From assembly GCA_003523545.1 (NCBI GenBank), contig DQAM01000343.1, forward strand, positions 1 to 7,762: a DNA stretch of 7,762 nt. Reading direction: 5' to 3'. This DNA comes from Dysgonomonas sp. GTDB lineage: Bacteria; Bacteroidota; Bacteroidia; Bacteroidales; Dysgonomonadaceae. Below, piece after piece: positions 1 through 5,758 of this stretch (position 1 is its first letter; every line of letters begins with the position of its first letter). Made by a program: the position numbers and the translations under genes. The notes below the pieces were generated by a model. It did no database searches. It saw only the letters and a list, made by a program, of their open reading frames with translations, and was not told where the DNA came from.

Positions 1-68
1 GTCATTCTGAGTGAAACGAAGTATCTGTAATATAAAAAGACGAGATTCTTCACTCTGTTCAGAAAGAC
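1..68. repeat. Imperfect palindromic intergenic repeat (REP-like)
   Basis: Two 26-base arms, 1-26 and 43-68, are inverted copies of each other with 18 of 26 matches around a 16-base spacer. The outer part of the left arm reads GTCATTCTGAG and the right arm ends in CAGAAAGAC. This layout is familiar from dispersed intergenic repeats in Bacteroidetes genomes, which usually form hairpins between genes. That family assignment is from memory. The arms have diverged, so it may be an old copy, and the element may continue left of the window. Nothing else is recognised between 69 and 147. Confidence 0.55.
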
Positions 69-147
69 AAAGCTGATATCACATTCATTATAAAATATTT
101 AACACCAATACTTCAAATGTACTATAGGTCAATTTTTATATAAAAAT

Positions 148-183
148 AAAGGACCACAAATAGCTATATATTTGTAGTCCTTT
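148..183 (-). terminator. Rho-independent terminator of the GH123-like gene
   Basis: Arms 148-162 and 169-183 pair over 15 positions around a 6-base loop. Read on the minus strand all 15 positions pair (one is a G-U wobble) and the stem runs into a U-rich tract (ATTTTTATAT). On the plus strand the same position is a C-A mismatch. It lies about 20 bases beyond the stop codon of the lipoprotein gene, so it fits as that gene's terminator. Confidence 0.85.
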
Positions 184-204
184 TATATAGAATAATATAT
201 TTAC

Positions 205-1968
205 TTATTCAGAAAGCTTATTCAATACCTGTTTACCGTCTTTTATCATTTTCACATAATCAGTCGGTTTAGTTGTATTGAATTTAGCTACTTCATTATT
301 CAGCTCCTTCAATTTTTCAGGGTTATTACTTGTAAATTCTTCACGCAGGATACGTATTTTTTCAGCATCTTGTATTCCCTCTATCAACCGCTCGAAACGC
401 ATCGAACTTCTGGCCTCGGGATAAACAATGTATGTATCCCCGGCAGGCCATGTAACAAAACGGGAATCCGTCAACGGATTTTCAACCCATGAATTATACG
501 CCCAACGAAGGAATCCGTCATATCCGGCAGCAATGCTGTACCATCCCGCATACACCGCCTCGGGAAGTTCGGAACATGTAAACATATTTGGGAATTTATC
601 CGAACAACATACATAGTAGGTAGTTATTAATCCTTTTTCCCTGCGGAATTGAATATCTGCACTATCTACTTTTGCATCTACAGATACGCTCATATCCTTT
701 ATATAAGGATATTGCTTGTAGCTCTTATGGTTATCGGCTAATGAAATTCCAAACTCAGGCGCCACCTTATGCAAGAAGTCCATCGTCAGTTTCATTTCTT
801 TCGGGCCGCGCTCGTCCATAGCTATATTAGTTATTTCCAGCCATCCTTTTTCCTGCATATGTTTCCTGAAATCATTCAGGAAAGGCGTCCACATTTCTTC
901 AAAAACTTTTGTTCCGGGAACAACCTCGACATCTACCATTTCTCCTGTCGAAGCGTCTTTGTAATGAATTCCGCTTTTCCATGGAATGAGTGAATAACAA
1001 TTGATCATCTTATTGATTCCCAAATCCATCATGAATTGTATCCATTTGTCAAAGACAGCATAATCATATGACCATGTTCCATCGGCGTTCTTCGTCCATA
1101 GAATCATATCTTCATATTTATCGAAAGTCTGAACCCAAGGATCTTTATTTACTGTCGCTGTAATCACTTTCTGCCCGGCATCAGCAAGCATTTTATATAC
1201 AGGTTTCATTGCCTCAAAATGGGCATCGCTCCACAACTCTACATTCTCTGTACGTGCTACGGCTGACGGATGCTGCCACAAATCAAGATGATATTTCCAG
1301 TCCGAAGCGGGCGGCAGTGTACGATCCTGTACTTTGAGTTCTATTTCAAATTCTTGTTTCTTTTGTCCTCTTGCAGTTACGGTTAGTTTACTCTTGTAAA
1401 TTCCAGCCTCTGCCGAAGACGGTATATTAACAGTTATCCATACCGGGCGAACAGTCTTGGCAGGAATATCGAAACAATCCAGATTGTCTAGCATATCCGG
1501 AACAAGAGAAGACGGAAAATCTTCAGGTTTACGGTATCCGCAACCCGGCCCGAAAATATCTGTTATGACATATCTCACAAAACGCGCCTGAGCCGCATCT
1601 GCCGGAATTGTCTTATCAGACGATAAATTAAAATCGGTAAATTCACATTCTACCTGCATAATATCTTCCGCCGACCACAAAAGCAACTGAGACGATACTC
1701 TCTCACCTTTCCATCCGGTCAATTGTGTTGACTTTTGAGGAGTTATTTCAGGAGCAATAGATTTGGGATATTTTACGTCAATATTTACTAAAGACGCCTG
1801 CAAGCCTGCATCTACTCTAGACCAAGTAGATAAAGTGTCTGGATTAGGATCCGGCAATTCTGTAAATGTGGGGCATTCTCTTACAGGTTTTTCACTATTA
1901 CATCCTATTAACAAGGCTATAGAAATCAGACATATAAAGCTGATTTTAAACAAAGTACATTTATTCAT
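205..1968 (-). CDS. GH123/DUF4091-family lipoprotein, probable N-acetyl-galactosaminidase-like glycosidase
   Basis: A 587-residue lipoprotein. The first 22 residues form a signal peptide with a hydrophobic core and a lipobox (LIGC) that places the acylated cysteine at 23, so the product should be membrane anchored and exported. Residues about 70-215 look like the beta-sandwich N-terminal domain of the GH123 family. Residues 225-540 fit the TIM-barrel catalytic region. An Asp385-Glu386 pair in a MDERG context matches the family's catalytic acid pair, which works through the substrate acetamido group. Conserved-looking stretches follow near 483-494 (YDGFLRWAYNSW) and 507-517 (WPAGDTYIVYP). The length is normal for the family. 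Known GH123 enzymes cleave beta-linked N-acetylgalactosamine; the substrate here is inferred. The gene stands alone between its own promoter and terminator, with no SusC/SusD genes in view. Confidence 0.85.
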   Translation of the reverse strand: MNKCTLFKISFICLISIALLIGCNSEKPVRECPTFTELPDPNPDTLSTWSRVDAGLQASLVNIDVKYPKSIAPEITPQKSTQLTGWKGERVSSQLLLWSAEDIMQVECEFTDFNLSSDKTIPADAAQARFVRYVITDIFGPGCGYRKPEDFPSSLVPDMLDNLDCFDIPAKTVRPVWITVNIPSSAEAGIYKSKLTVTARGQKKQEFEIELKVQDRTLPPASDWKYHLDLWQHPSAVARTENVELWSDAHFEAMKPVYKMLADAGQKVITATVNKDPWVQTFDKYEDMILWTKNADGTWSYDYAVFDKWIQFMMDLGINKMINCYSLIPWKSGIHYKDASTGEMVDVEVVPGTKVFEEMWTPFLNDFRKHMQEKGWLEITNIAMDERGPKEMKLTMDFLHKVAPEFGISLADNHKSYKQYPYIKDMSVSVDAKVDSADIQFRREKGLITTYYVCCSDKFPNMFTCSELPEAVYAGWYSIAAGYDGFLRWAYNSWVENPLTDSRFVTWPAGDTYIVYPEARSSMRFERLIEGIQDAEKIRILREEFTSNNPEKLKELNNEVAKFNTTKPTDYVKMIKDGKQVLNKLSE

Positions 1969-1977
1969 AAATATGGT

Positions 1978-2009
1978 AGGTTAATTTAATATCTCTTACA
2001 GGTTAATTT
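1978..2009. repeat. Two 10-bp direct repeats in the leader of the lipoprotein gene
   Basis: AGGTTAATTT occurs at 1978-1987 and again at 2000-2009, exactly 22 bases apart, which is about two helical turns. Both copies lie between the predicted transcription start (near 2010) and the start codon. This could be a paired operator or a leader feature. The region is AT-rich, so chance is possible. Confidence 0.4.
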
Positions 2010-2015
2010 TAATTA

Positions 2016-2046
2016 CAAAAATAATCAAAGGCATTTATATATCAAA
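2016..2046 (-). promoter_or_regulatory. Bacteroidetes-type promoter of the GH123-like gene
   Basis: On the minus strand, TTTG (2043-2046) is followed after 19 bases by TATTTTTG (2016-2023). This is a full match to the Bacteroidetes -33 TTTG / -7 TAnnTTTG consensus with a normal spacer. The start of transcription should fall near 2010, giving a leader of about 40 bases. The promoter sits just downstream of the terminator of the preceding unit, which supports an independent transcript. Confidence 0.7.
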
Positions 2047-2062
2047 AGACCGTAAATAAAAA

Positions 2063-2087
2063 AAGCCTCCGTTTTTTTGGGAGGCTT
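2063..2087 (-). terminator. Rho-independent terminator of the two small genes
   Basis: Arms AAGCCTCC (2063-2070) and GGAGGCTT (2080-2087) pair perfectly over 8 bases around a 9-base loop. On the minus strand the stem is followed by TTTTTATTT. It begins 7 bases after the stop codon of the 131-residue gene. A plus-strand role is unlikely because no T-run follows on that side. Confidence 0.85.
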
Positions 2088-2094
2088 ATAGATT

Positions 2095-2490
2095 TTAATT
2101 TGTGAATACCTTATCATATATTTCTCGGTAAACATCTCTTATCAATTCTCTAATTCTTTCTTTTGATAAATTATATTGGATAGAAAGAGTTGGAATTTTT
2201 CCAATAAAGAAATCATTCACACTATTAAGAGTTTCAAGTATCGGATAACCCTCTAAAGGTGTACCGCTCATTGGGTTTTCATTATGAGTCTTTAAGATAG
2301 CATCCCCAAAAACTTTTCGCATCATATTCTTTGCGTTATTCTCTCTTTGAACTACTGAGTGAATGTATGAGTTATTCGGTTTAGGCTGATAAGAATTGTT
2401 TGTCTGAGATCGATTAGAACTACTATCATCTTTTTTGTTATACAGATAAACAATAATTCCGATAACAGCGATAATAAGAATAGTTTCCAT
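2095..2490 (-). CDS. Small membrane-anchored hypothetical protein
   Basis: The family is not recognised. The 131-residue product starts with one hydrophobic helix (about residues 3-17) directly followed by a basic and acidic stretch (KKDD), which suggests an N-terminal anchor with the rest in the cytoplasm. Residues 20-45 are a Ser/Asn/Gln-rich linker. Residues 50-130 form a charged, probably helical domain with a run rich in Arg, Glu and Asp near the end. The gene starts 5 bases after the stop of the lipoprotein gene upstream, so the two are almost certainly co-transcribed, and a strong terminator follows at once. Function is unknown; the pairing with a lipoprotein suggests an envelope-associated role, as inference only. 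Confidence 0.7.
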   Translation of the reverse strand: METILIIAVIGIIVYLYNKKDDSSSNRSQTNNSYQPKPNNSYIHSVVQRENNAKNMMRKVFGDAILKTHNENPMSGTPLEGYPILETLNSVNDFFIGKIPTLSIQYNLSKERIRELIRDVYREIYDKVFTN

Positions 2491-2495
2491 AAATA

Positions 2496-2783
2496 CTACC
2501 GGTTAAACAGTTTACCCATATCATCGGAATTTAAGTAAACAGAACCAATTCTTTTATAAACCATTCTTTTTCCGCAGACATCAAAAGCATAAGTTTCGTT
2601 CATTTTACCATCGTCAGACCTGTATTGACTTTCCAATACAATACGATTTACCGGGCATCCGGTTTCTACCGAAATTTGATTTGTCAGATTTCTAAGAACC
2701 GAATCACTTTTTGCCTTTTGAGATTTGCAAGAGATAAAAGAACTAAACAATAAAACAATGAAAAATAGATTTTTAAATTTCAT
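2496..2783 (-). CDS. Small hypothetical lipoprotein with a two-cysteine motif
   Basis: The 95-residue product has a signal peptide (KFKN then a hydrophobic stretch) and a lipobox-like FISC that places the lipidated cysteine at 19. After processing only about 76 residues remain. Cys43 (in TGCP) and Cys70 (in DVCGK) frame a short beta-rich segment followed by a tyrosine. This resembles a small module seen in many uncharacterised bacterial secreted proteins in which two cysteines lie in a CP...CGK pattern; that resemblance is from memory. A disulfide between them is plausible in the periplasm. No promoter matching the Bacteroidetes consensus was found upstream; the upstream region instead holds the large palindrome. 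It is the first gene of a two-gene unit. Confidence 0.7.
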   Translation of the reverse strand: MKFKNLFFIVLLFSSFISCKSQKAKSDSVLRNLTNQISVETGCPVNRIVLESQYRSDDGKMNETYAFDVCGKRMVYKRIGSVYLNSDDMGKLFNR

Positions 2784-2839
2784 AATTTATAAGATAAGAT
2801 TACCGCCGCAGTCCCCAAAAGCAGTGTTGATAAAATAGT

Positions 2840-3010
2840 AAAGCGCGGGACTTTAACTATATCTGCTTTTCGAGGTCTTCGACTACCTTGTACAACAAAT
2901 AAGTAAAACCCGCGCCAACTTAAAGTTAACGCGAGCATTGGCTTATTTACTCTTGTTGTACTTTTGAAATTGTCGAAGTTTCGAAAAGCAAGAATAAAAG
3001 CTAACGCTTT
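2840..3010. repeat. 171-bp imperfect palindrome, possible mobile or recombination site or structured RNA
   Basis: Nested inverted segments share a centre near 2922-2927. They are AAAGCG/CGCTTT (2840-2845, 3005-3010), TGCTTTTCGA and its complement (2864-2873, 2981-2990), CTTCGAC/GTCGAAG (2877-2883, 2972-2978), GTACAACAA/TTGTTGTAC (2890-2898, 2953-2961), AGTAAA/TTTACT (2902-2907, 2946-2951), and a core 2911-2933 with CGCG ends around AACTT-A-AAGTT. The halves differ by small indels. In the core, two plus-strand C-A mismatches become G-U pairs on the minus strand, so an RNA would fold better from that strand. A second option, GCGCGGG (2843-2849) with CCCGCGC (2909-2915), would form a competing stem. 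Nothing coding is seen from 2784 to 3064. The role is unknown. Confidence 0.7.
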
Positions 3011-3064
3011 CTTTTAATATGTATTTCTAATTTTTAAATCAAATCATATAATAAATTTACAGTT

Positions 3065-3214
3065 ATGAAAAATCAAAAAACAGATAGAACATCGGAAAAT
3101 GTTGAAATAAGAAAACAAATAGTTGAACTACTGAAAGGTAGAACCTATTCAGAGGCTAAAGGCATATTGGAACACTCTCTAAAAGTTGTAGAGGATAGCC
3201 TATTTCTTCAATAG
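3065..3214 (+). CDS. Very small hypothetical protein (49 residues)
   Basis: An ATG-started frame of 49 codons ending in TAG. The product is hydrophilic and looks real: an N-terminal Lys/Gln/Thr stretch, then a helix (about 13-24, EIRKQIVELLKG), then TYSEAKGILEHSLKVVED as a second amphipathic helix. The pattern of a short helix, a G-x-T-Y-S-E-A turn and a second helix recalls small proteins of Bacteroidales mobile elements; that is memory-based and weak. Its 3' end overlaps the 3' end of the opposite-strand 62-residue gene by 15 bases. No good promoter match was found upstream. The large palindrome ends 54 bases before the start codon. Confidence 0.5.
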   Translation: MKNQKTDRTSENVEIRKQIVELLKGRTYSEAKGILEHSLKVVEDSLFLQ

Positions 3215-3388
3215 TTGTAAAACTTCATTACATGTCATTTCTGCTTGTGTTTGTGAGCCATCAGATGTAACAATGACAATAGCCTCGCTACCATCTATCA
3301 GCATCACAATATGTTGAGAATTTATGTAATGTATTACTCCTTGTCTATCTTTAATTTCGATCATTTTTATTGGACAATCTTGATTCAT
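3200..3388 (-). CDS. Small beta-rich hypothetical protein (62 residues)
   Basis: The product reads as short beta strands ending in a helix: MIEIKDRQGVIHYINSQHI, then VMLIDGSEAIVIVTSDGS, then a C-terminal EVLQLLKK. This order (a 'nucleic acid or ligand small barrel' look with hydration turns DRQG, IDGS, SDGS) resembles FlbD-like or other short one-domain proteins common in Bacteroidetes, but no family can be assigned. Met9 is an alternative start and gives a cleaner N-terminus. The chosen start at 3388 lies only 4 bases from the candidate left end of the transposase unit. The tail overlaps the plus-strand 49-residue ORF by 15 bases. A promoter-like sequence lies at 3415-3445. Confidence 0.55.
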   Translation of the reverse strand: MNQDCPIKMIEIKDRQGVIHYINSQHIVMLIDGSEAIVIVTSDGSQTQAEMTCNEVLQLLKK

Positions 3389-3414
3389 AATAGTGTATGT
3401 TTTTAAGTTTCTAT

Positions 3415-3445
3415 CAAAAGTAAAAGATATGCGAGTATTAACTAA
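3415..3445 (-). promoter_or_regulatory. Possible promoter of the 62-residue gene
   Basis: On the minus strand TACTTTTG (3415-3422) matches TAnnTTTG fully. A TTAG (3442-3445) lies 19 bases upstream, one base off the TTTG element. Transcription would start near 3409 and reach the start codon at 3388 after about 20 bases. If the transposase unit really starts at 3392, this promoter lies inside it and points outward. Confidence 0.4.
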
Positions 3446-3495
3446 ATATATTTTGTTAAAGGTCGTTAATCGAAAAGTTTTATTGAAACTTAAAT

Positions 3496-3526
3496 TTAGT
3501 TATGTAATTGATTTTTATTATCTTTA
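3496..3526 (+). promoter_or_regulatory. Possible transposase promoter
   Basis: TTAG (3496-3499), 19 bases, then TATCTTTA (3519-3526). Each box is one base off the Bacteroidetes consensus. Transcription would start near 3533, about 16 bases before the transposase ATG. AT-rich sequence makes chance matches likely. Confidence 0.25.
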
Positions 3527-3548
3527 TCTAACTGTAAATCTTCAGTTT

Positions 3549-4463
3549 ATGATAATCAAAGAGTTTAAATCAATCATCCAATTAGTGAAAGCGTTCCCGA
3601 CAGAGCAATCATGTCGGGAATATTTGGAGCAATTCAGGTGGAAAGAAGGTATTGTATCTCCATTTGACGCTGATTCTAAAGTTTATAAGTGTAAGAATGG
3701 GAGATACAAATGCAAGAATACCAACAGGTATTTCGATGTCAGAACAGGCACTATGTTTGGAGATACAAAGCTTCCTTTGATAAAGTGGTTTATGGCAATA
3801 TATTATACCACAGCTCATAAAAAAGGCATTTCTTCCTGTCAATTAGCGCGTGATATAGATGTTACTCAAAAAAGTGCATGGTTTATGATAAAGCGAATTC
3901 AAAAATGTCTTAATTTTGACGATGAACTATTCTTAGAAGGAGTTATTCAAGTCGATGAGGCTTTTATAGGTGGCAAAAACAAAAACCGGCATTGGGATAA
4001 GAAAGTGGAAAAATCACATGGTCGAAGCCACAAAGACAAGACACCTGTATTCGGAATGATTAGCAGTAATGGAACAGTTCTTACAAGAGTAGTAAAAGAT
4101 ACATCAGCGAAAACATTAATCCCCATTATTAAGGAGAATGTGCAAGATGGTTCAACTATCTATTCTGATGAATGGAATGCTTATTTTAGTCTTGGAGAAG
4201 ATTACAACCACGAAATAGTAAGACATGATCGAGGGCAGTATGTTAATGGTGATGTAACGACAAATAAGATGGAAGGCTATTGGTCGCATCTAAAACGCGG
4301 AATATTTGGAATCACGCATAAAGTATCACCAAAACATTTACAATACTATTTAGATGCTCAATCATTCAGGTACATGACTCGAAACATTTCAGATTATCAA
4401 AGATTCAACCTATTTTTACAAAATATTGAGAATCGTATAAAGTATAAGGAACTTACAACATGA
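3549..4463 (+). CDS. IS1595-family (ISXO2-like) DDE transposase
   Basis: A 304-residue transposase that would cut and join the element's ends. The start at 3549 is preferred because it gives the usual family length of about 300 residues and begins with a family-like N-terminus (FKSIIQLVKAFPTEQ). The frame is open for another 52 codons upstream, but those encode an AT-driven Leu/Lys/Tyr/Val-rich stretch. Numbered from this start, the N-terminal region ends with KNTNRYFDVRTGT (about 56-68), followed by the helical segment HKKGISSCQLARDIDVTQKS (about 90-109). The catalytic residues are Asp136 (QVDEAFIGG), Asp207 (YSDEWNAY) and Glu242 (NKMEGYW...KRGIFG). The first CPxC pair of the usual zinc ribbon is replaced by SPFD, so metal binding there is probably lost. 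All catalytic residues are present and the frame is intact, so the enzyme may be active. Confidence 0.93.
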   Translation: MIIKEFKSIIQLVKAFPTEQSCREYLEQFRWKEGIVSPFDADSKVYKCKNGRYKCKNTNRYFDVRTGTMFGDTKLPLIKWFMAIYYTTAHKKGISSCQLARDIDVTQKSAWFMIKRIQKCLNFDDELFLEGVIQVDEAFIGGKNKNRHWDKKVEKSHGRSHKDKTPVFGMISSNGTVLTRVVKDTSAKTLIPIIKENVQDGSTIYSDEWNAYFSLGEDYNHEIVRHDRGQYVNGDVTTNKMEGYWSHLKRGIFGITHKVSPKHLQYYLDAQSFRYMTRNISDYQRFNLFLQNIENRIKYKELTT

Positions 4464-4467
4464 TAAA

Positions 4468-4839
4468 ATGGTATCACTAATATATACAACAACAAGGAAT
4501 AAAAAGGTCAAAGTTTACTTTGATGAATCCGATCAAATATGGATAGCTTATAACGATTTAAGCGATCTGTTAAACACTACATACGAAGAGATTGATAAGC
4601 AAAGATCTCATTTGCTCCTTGAAGATGCCAATAATCCAATTTGTCAAGAAATGCAGACAATGAACCCGAAAGAAAGATATTACAGTCTATTTCTTATAAT
4701 GGTAATTGGTCAAATCCTAAATAAGACAGAAATAGACAATTTGATAAGATGGTACAATATTATGACAGAGGAACACACCATTGAAGTTTCAGAAGAATTC
4801 AATAAAAATTTATCCAAAGCAATTAAACCCGAAGATTAA
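4468..4839 (+). CDS. Companion gene of the transposase, short RhuM-like protein
   Basis: A 123-residue protein starting 4 bases after the transposase stop, so it is probably translated from the same message. Residues 12-50 read as strands followed by IWIAYNDLSDLLNTTYEEID, which resembles the N-terminal 'is-this-residue W, A, dla-elf, i-d-h' helix-turn-helix-like part of RhuM/virulence proteins. Residues 70-98 (RYYSLFLIMVIGQIL ... IRWYNIM) resemble the 'yyaLdmIiaIGyrv ... FR.W' core of the same family. The protein is shorter than typical RhuM proteins, and the last 25 residues are charged. The match is by eye and remote. It could help regulate or target transposition, or be unrelated cargo. 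No signal peptide is present. Confidence 0.7.
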   Translation: MVSLIYTTTRNKKVKVYFDESDQIWIAYNDLSDLLNTTYEEIDKQRSHLLLEDANNPICQEMQTMNPKERYYSLFLIMVIGQILNKTEIDNLIRWYNIMTEEHTIEVSEEFNKNLSKAIKPED

Positions 4840-4885
4840 TAAAAAATAGACACTGTAAATATTAATAATATCCTTAGTGTCTATT
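4840..4885 (-). terminator. Terminator of the lpxH operon, overlapping a possible transposon end
   Basis: Arms AATAGACACT (4845-4854) and AGTGTCTATT (4876-4885) are perfectly complementary over 10 bases around a 21-base loop. The loop itself has a small inverted ATATTA/TAATAT. On the minus strand the stem runs into TTTTTTA, so it acts for the lpxH operon, whose stop codon lies 37 bases upstream. On the plus strand it is followed by CGTATATAAATG, which is no T-run. The left arm also doubles as the candidate right end of the transposase unit. Confidence 0.7.
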
Positions 4886-4922
4886 CGTATATAAATGCCT
4901 AATCAAATTATTATGCCGGCTG

Positions 4923-5756
4923 CTATTCTGCATTCTCAAATATCTCTAAAAAGAAATTTTCCCCGTCATAAACCCCGTATGAAAAAAGGGTAATCCAATC
5001 TCCGAGAATAACAATTCTCGCTGATTGAGACAGCATGAGATCGAGCATAATATGCCTGTGTCCGAAAACAAAGAAGTTTATACCGGGAGATAGCTTTAAT
5101 TGATCTTTGGCAAATTGAATCAAGTGTTCTTTCTCTTCGCCCATATATCCAATAACACCATGCCTTTGACGGCTGCTATTTGACCAGCCGTGTGCTACTG
5201 CCATCGACCATCGTGGATGTACAGATGCAAATAATCTCTGACATAATTTATTATGAAAAATGGAACGGAGAATCTTAAAAGAAGCAGATTCATCGCCCAG
5301 ACCATCCCCATGTGCCAGAAAAAACTTTTTTCCATAAATATCCTGTACCAAAGGGCCTGTATGAACAATAAGTCCTAATTCATCTTTCAGGTAATCACTC
5401 ACCCACATATCATGGTTGCCGGTAAAGAAGTGAATTTCTATCCCGCTATCCGTTAACTCGGCTATTTTACCCAATACCCGGGTAAACCCCTTAGGAACAA
5501 CATATTTATATTCGAACCAAAAATCAAAAATATCACCTAACAGATAGATAGCCTTTGCGTCCGCTTTTGCCATATCAAACCAGCGGCACAATTTGCGTTC
5601 TATTTCATGATTAGGAAGATTATTCTTCCGACTTTGATTTTTCTTATTGGGTAAAGTCAAACTTCCGTGCGAAGATTGGGACTGATTATCTTTATGAGAA
5701 GACGACCCCAAATGAGAATCTGATAAAAAATAGATTTTTTTCTTTTCGGGTGTCAT
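4923..5756 (-). CDS. lpxH: UDP-2,3-diacylglucosamine diphosphatase
   Basis: This lipid A enzyme hydrolyses UDP-2,3-diacylglucosamine to lipid X and UMP at the inner face of the cytoplasmic membrane. All metal-binding motifs of the calcineurin-like phosphoesterase fold are visible: Asp13 and His15 (SDSHL), Asp75 (LLGDIFDFWFEY), Asn114 and His115 (GNHD), His149 (AHGDG), and His233 and His235 (GHRH). At 277 residues it is longer than most relatives (about 240-255). The excess lies in residues 17-50, a Ser/Asn/Gln/Lys-rich low-complexity insertion just after the first metal motif. The catalytic core is otherwise intact, so it is probably active. It is the last gene of its operon, starting 2 bases after the Fe-S factor gene stop. 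The LpxH role is family knowledge; the name rests on fold and context. Confidence 0.85.
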   Translation of the reverse strand: MTPEKKKIYFLSDSHLGSSSHKDNQSQSSHGSLTLPNKKNQSRKNNLPNHEIERKLCRWFDMAKADAKAIYLLGDIFDFWFEYKYVVPKGFTRVLGKIAELTDSGIEIHFFTGNHDMWVSDYLKDELGLIVHTGPLVQDIYGKKFFLAHGDGLGDESASFKILRSIFHNKLCQRLFASVHPRWSMAVAHGWSNSSRQRHGVIGYMGEEKEHLIQFAKDQLKLSPGINFFVFGHRHIMLDLMLSQSARIVILGDWITLFSYGVYDGENFFLEIFENAE

Positions 5757-5758
5757 CC

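Larger units (their letters stand above)
3392..4854 (+). mobile_element. IS1595-family element with a companion gene (limits tentative)
   Basis: The unit comprises a transposase (3549-4463) and a second gene (4468-4839). Candidate terminal inverted repeats are AGTGTATGTTTTTAA at 3392-3406 and, read inward on the minus strand from 4854, AGTGTCTATTTTTTA (4840-4854); 12 of 15 positions agree, several of them in a T-run. The right candidate begins one base after the companion gene's stop. No convincing 8-base target duplication flanks these ends. The right candidate is also one arm of a terminator-like hairpin. The transposase is certain; the borders are not. Confidence 0.35.

Noticed and set aside
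2840..3010. The palindrome as an integron attC site
   Set aside because: No RYYYAAC/GTTRRRY core pair is present in the right order at its ends on either strand; only partial look-alikes (CTTTAAC, GCTAAC) occur.
3393..3548. In-frame open extension upstream of the transposase that would give a 356-residue protein
   Set aside because: The encoded stretch is AT-driven (Leu, Lys, Tyr, Val) with no family resemblance, and the ATG at 3549 gives the normal family length and N-terminus.
3384..4862. Target-site duplication flanking the transposase unit
   Set aside because: The 8 bases next to the candidate ends (TTCATAAT and GTAAATAT) agree in only about half of the positions, and shifting the ends by one base gives no exact copy.
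4886..4922. Plus-strand terminator function of the 4845-4885 hairpin for the companion gene
   Set aside because: The hairpin is not followed by a T-run on the plus strand, so it fits the minus-strand operon instead.
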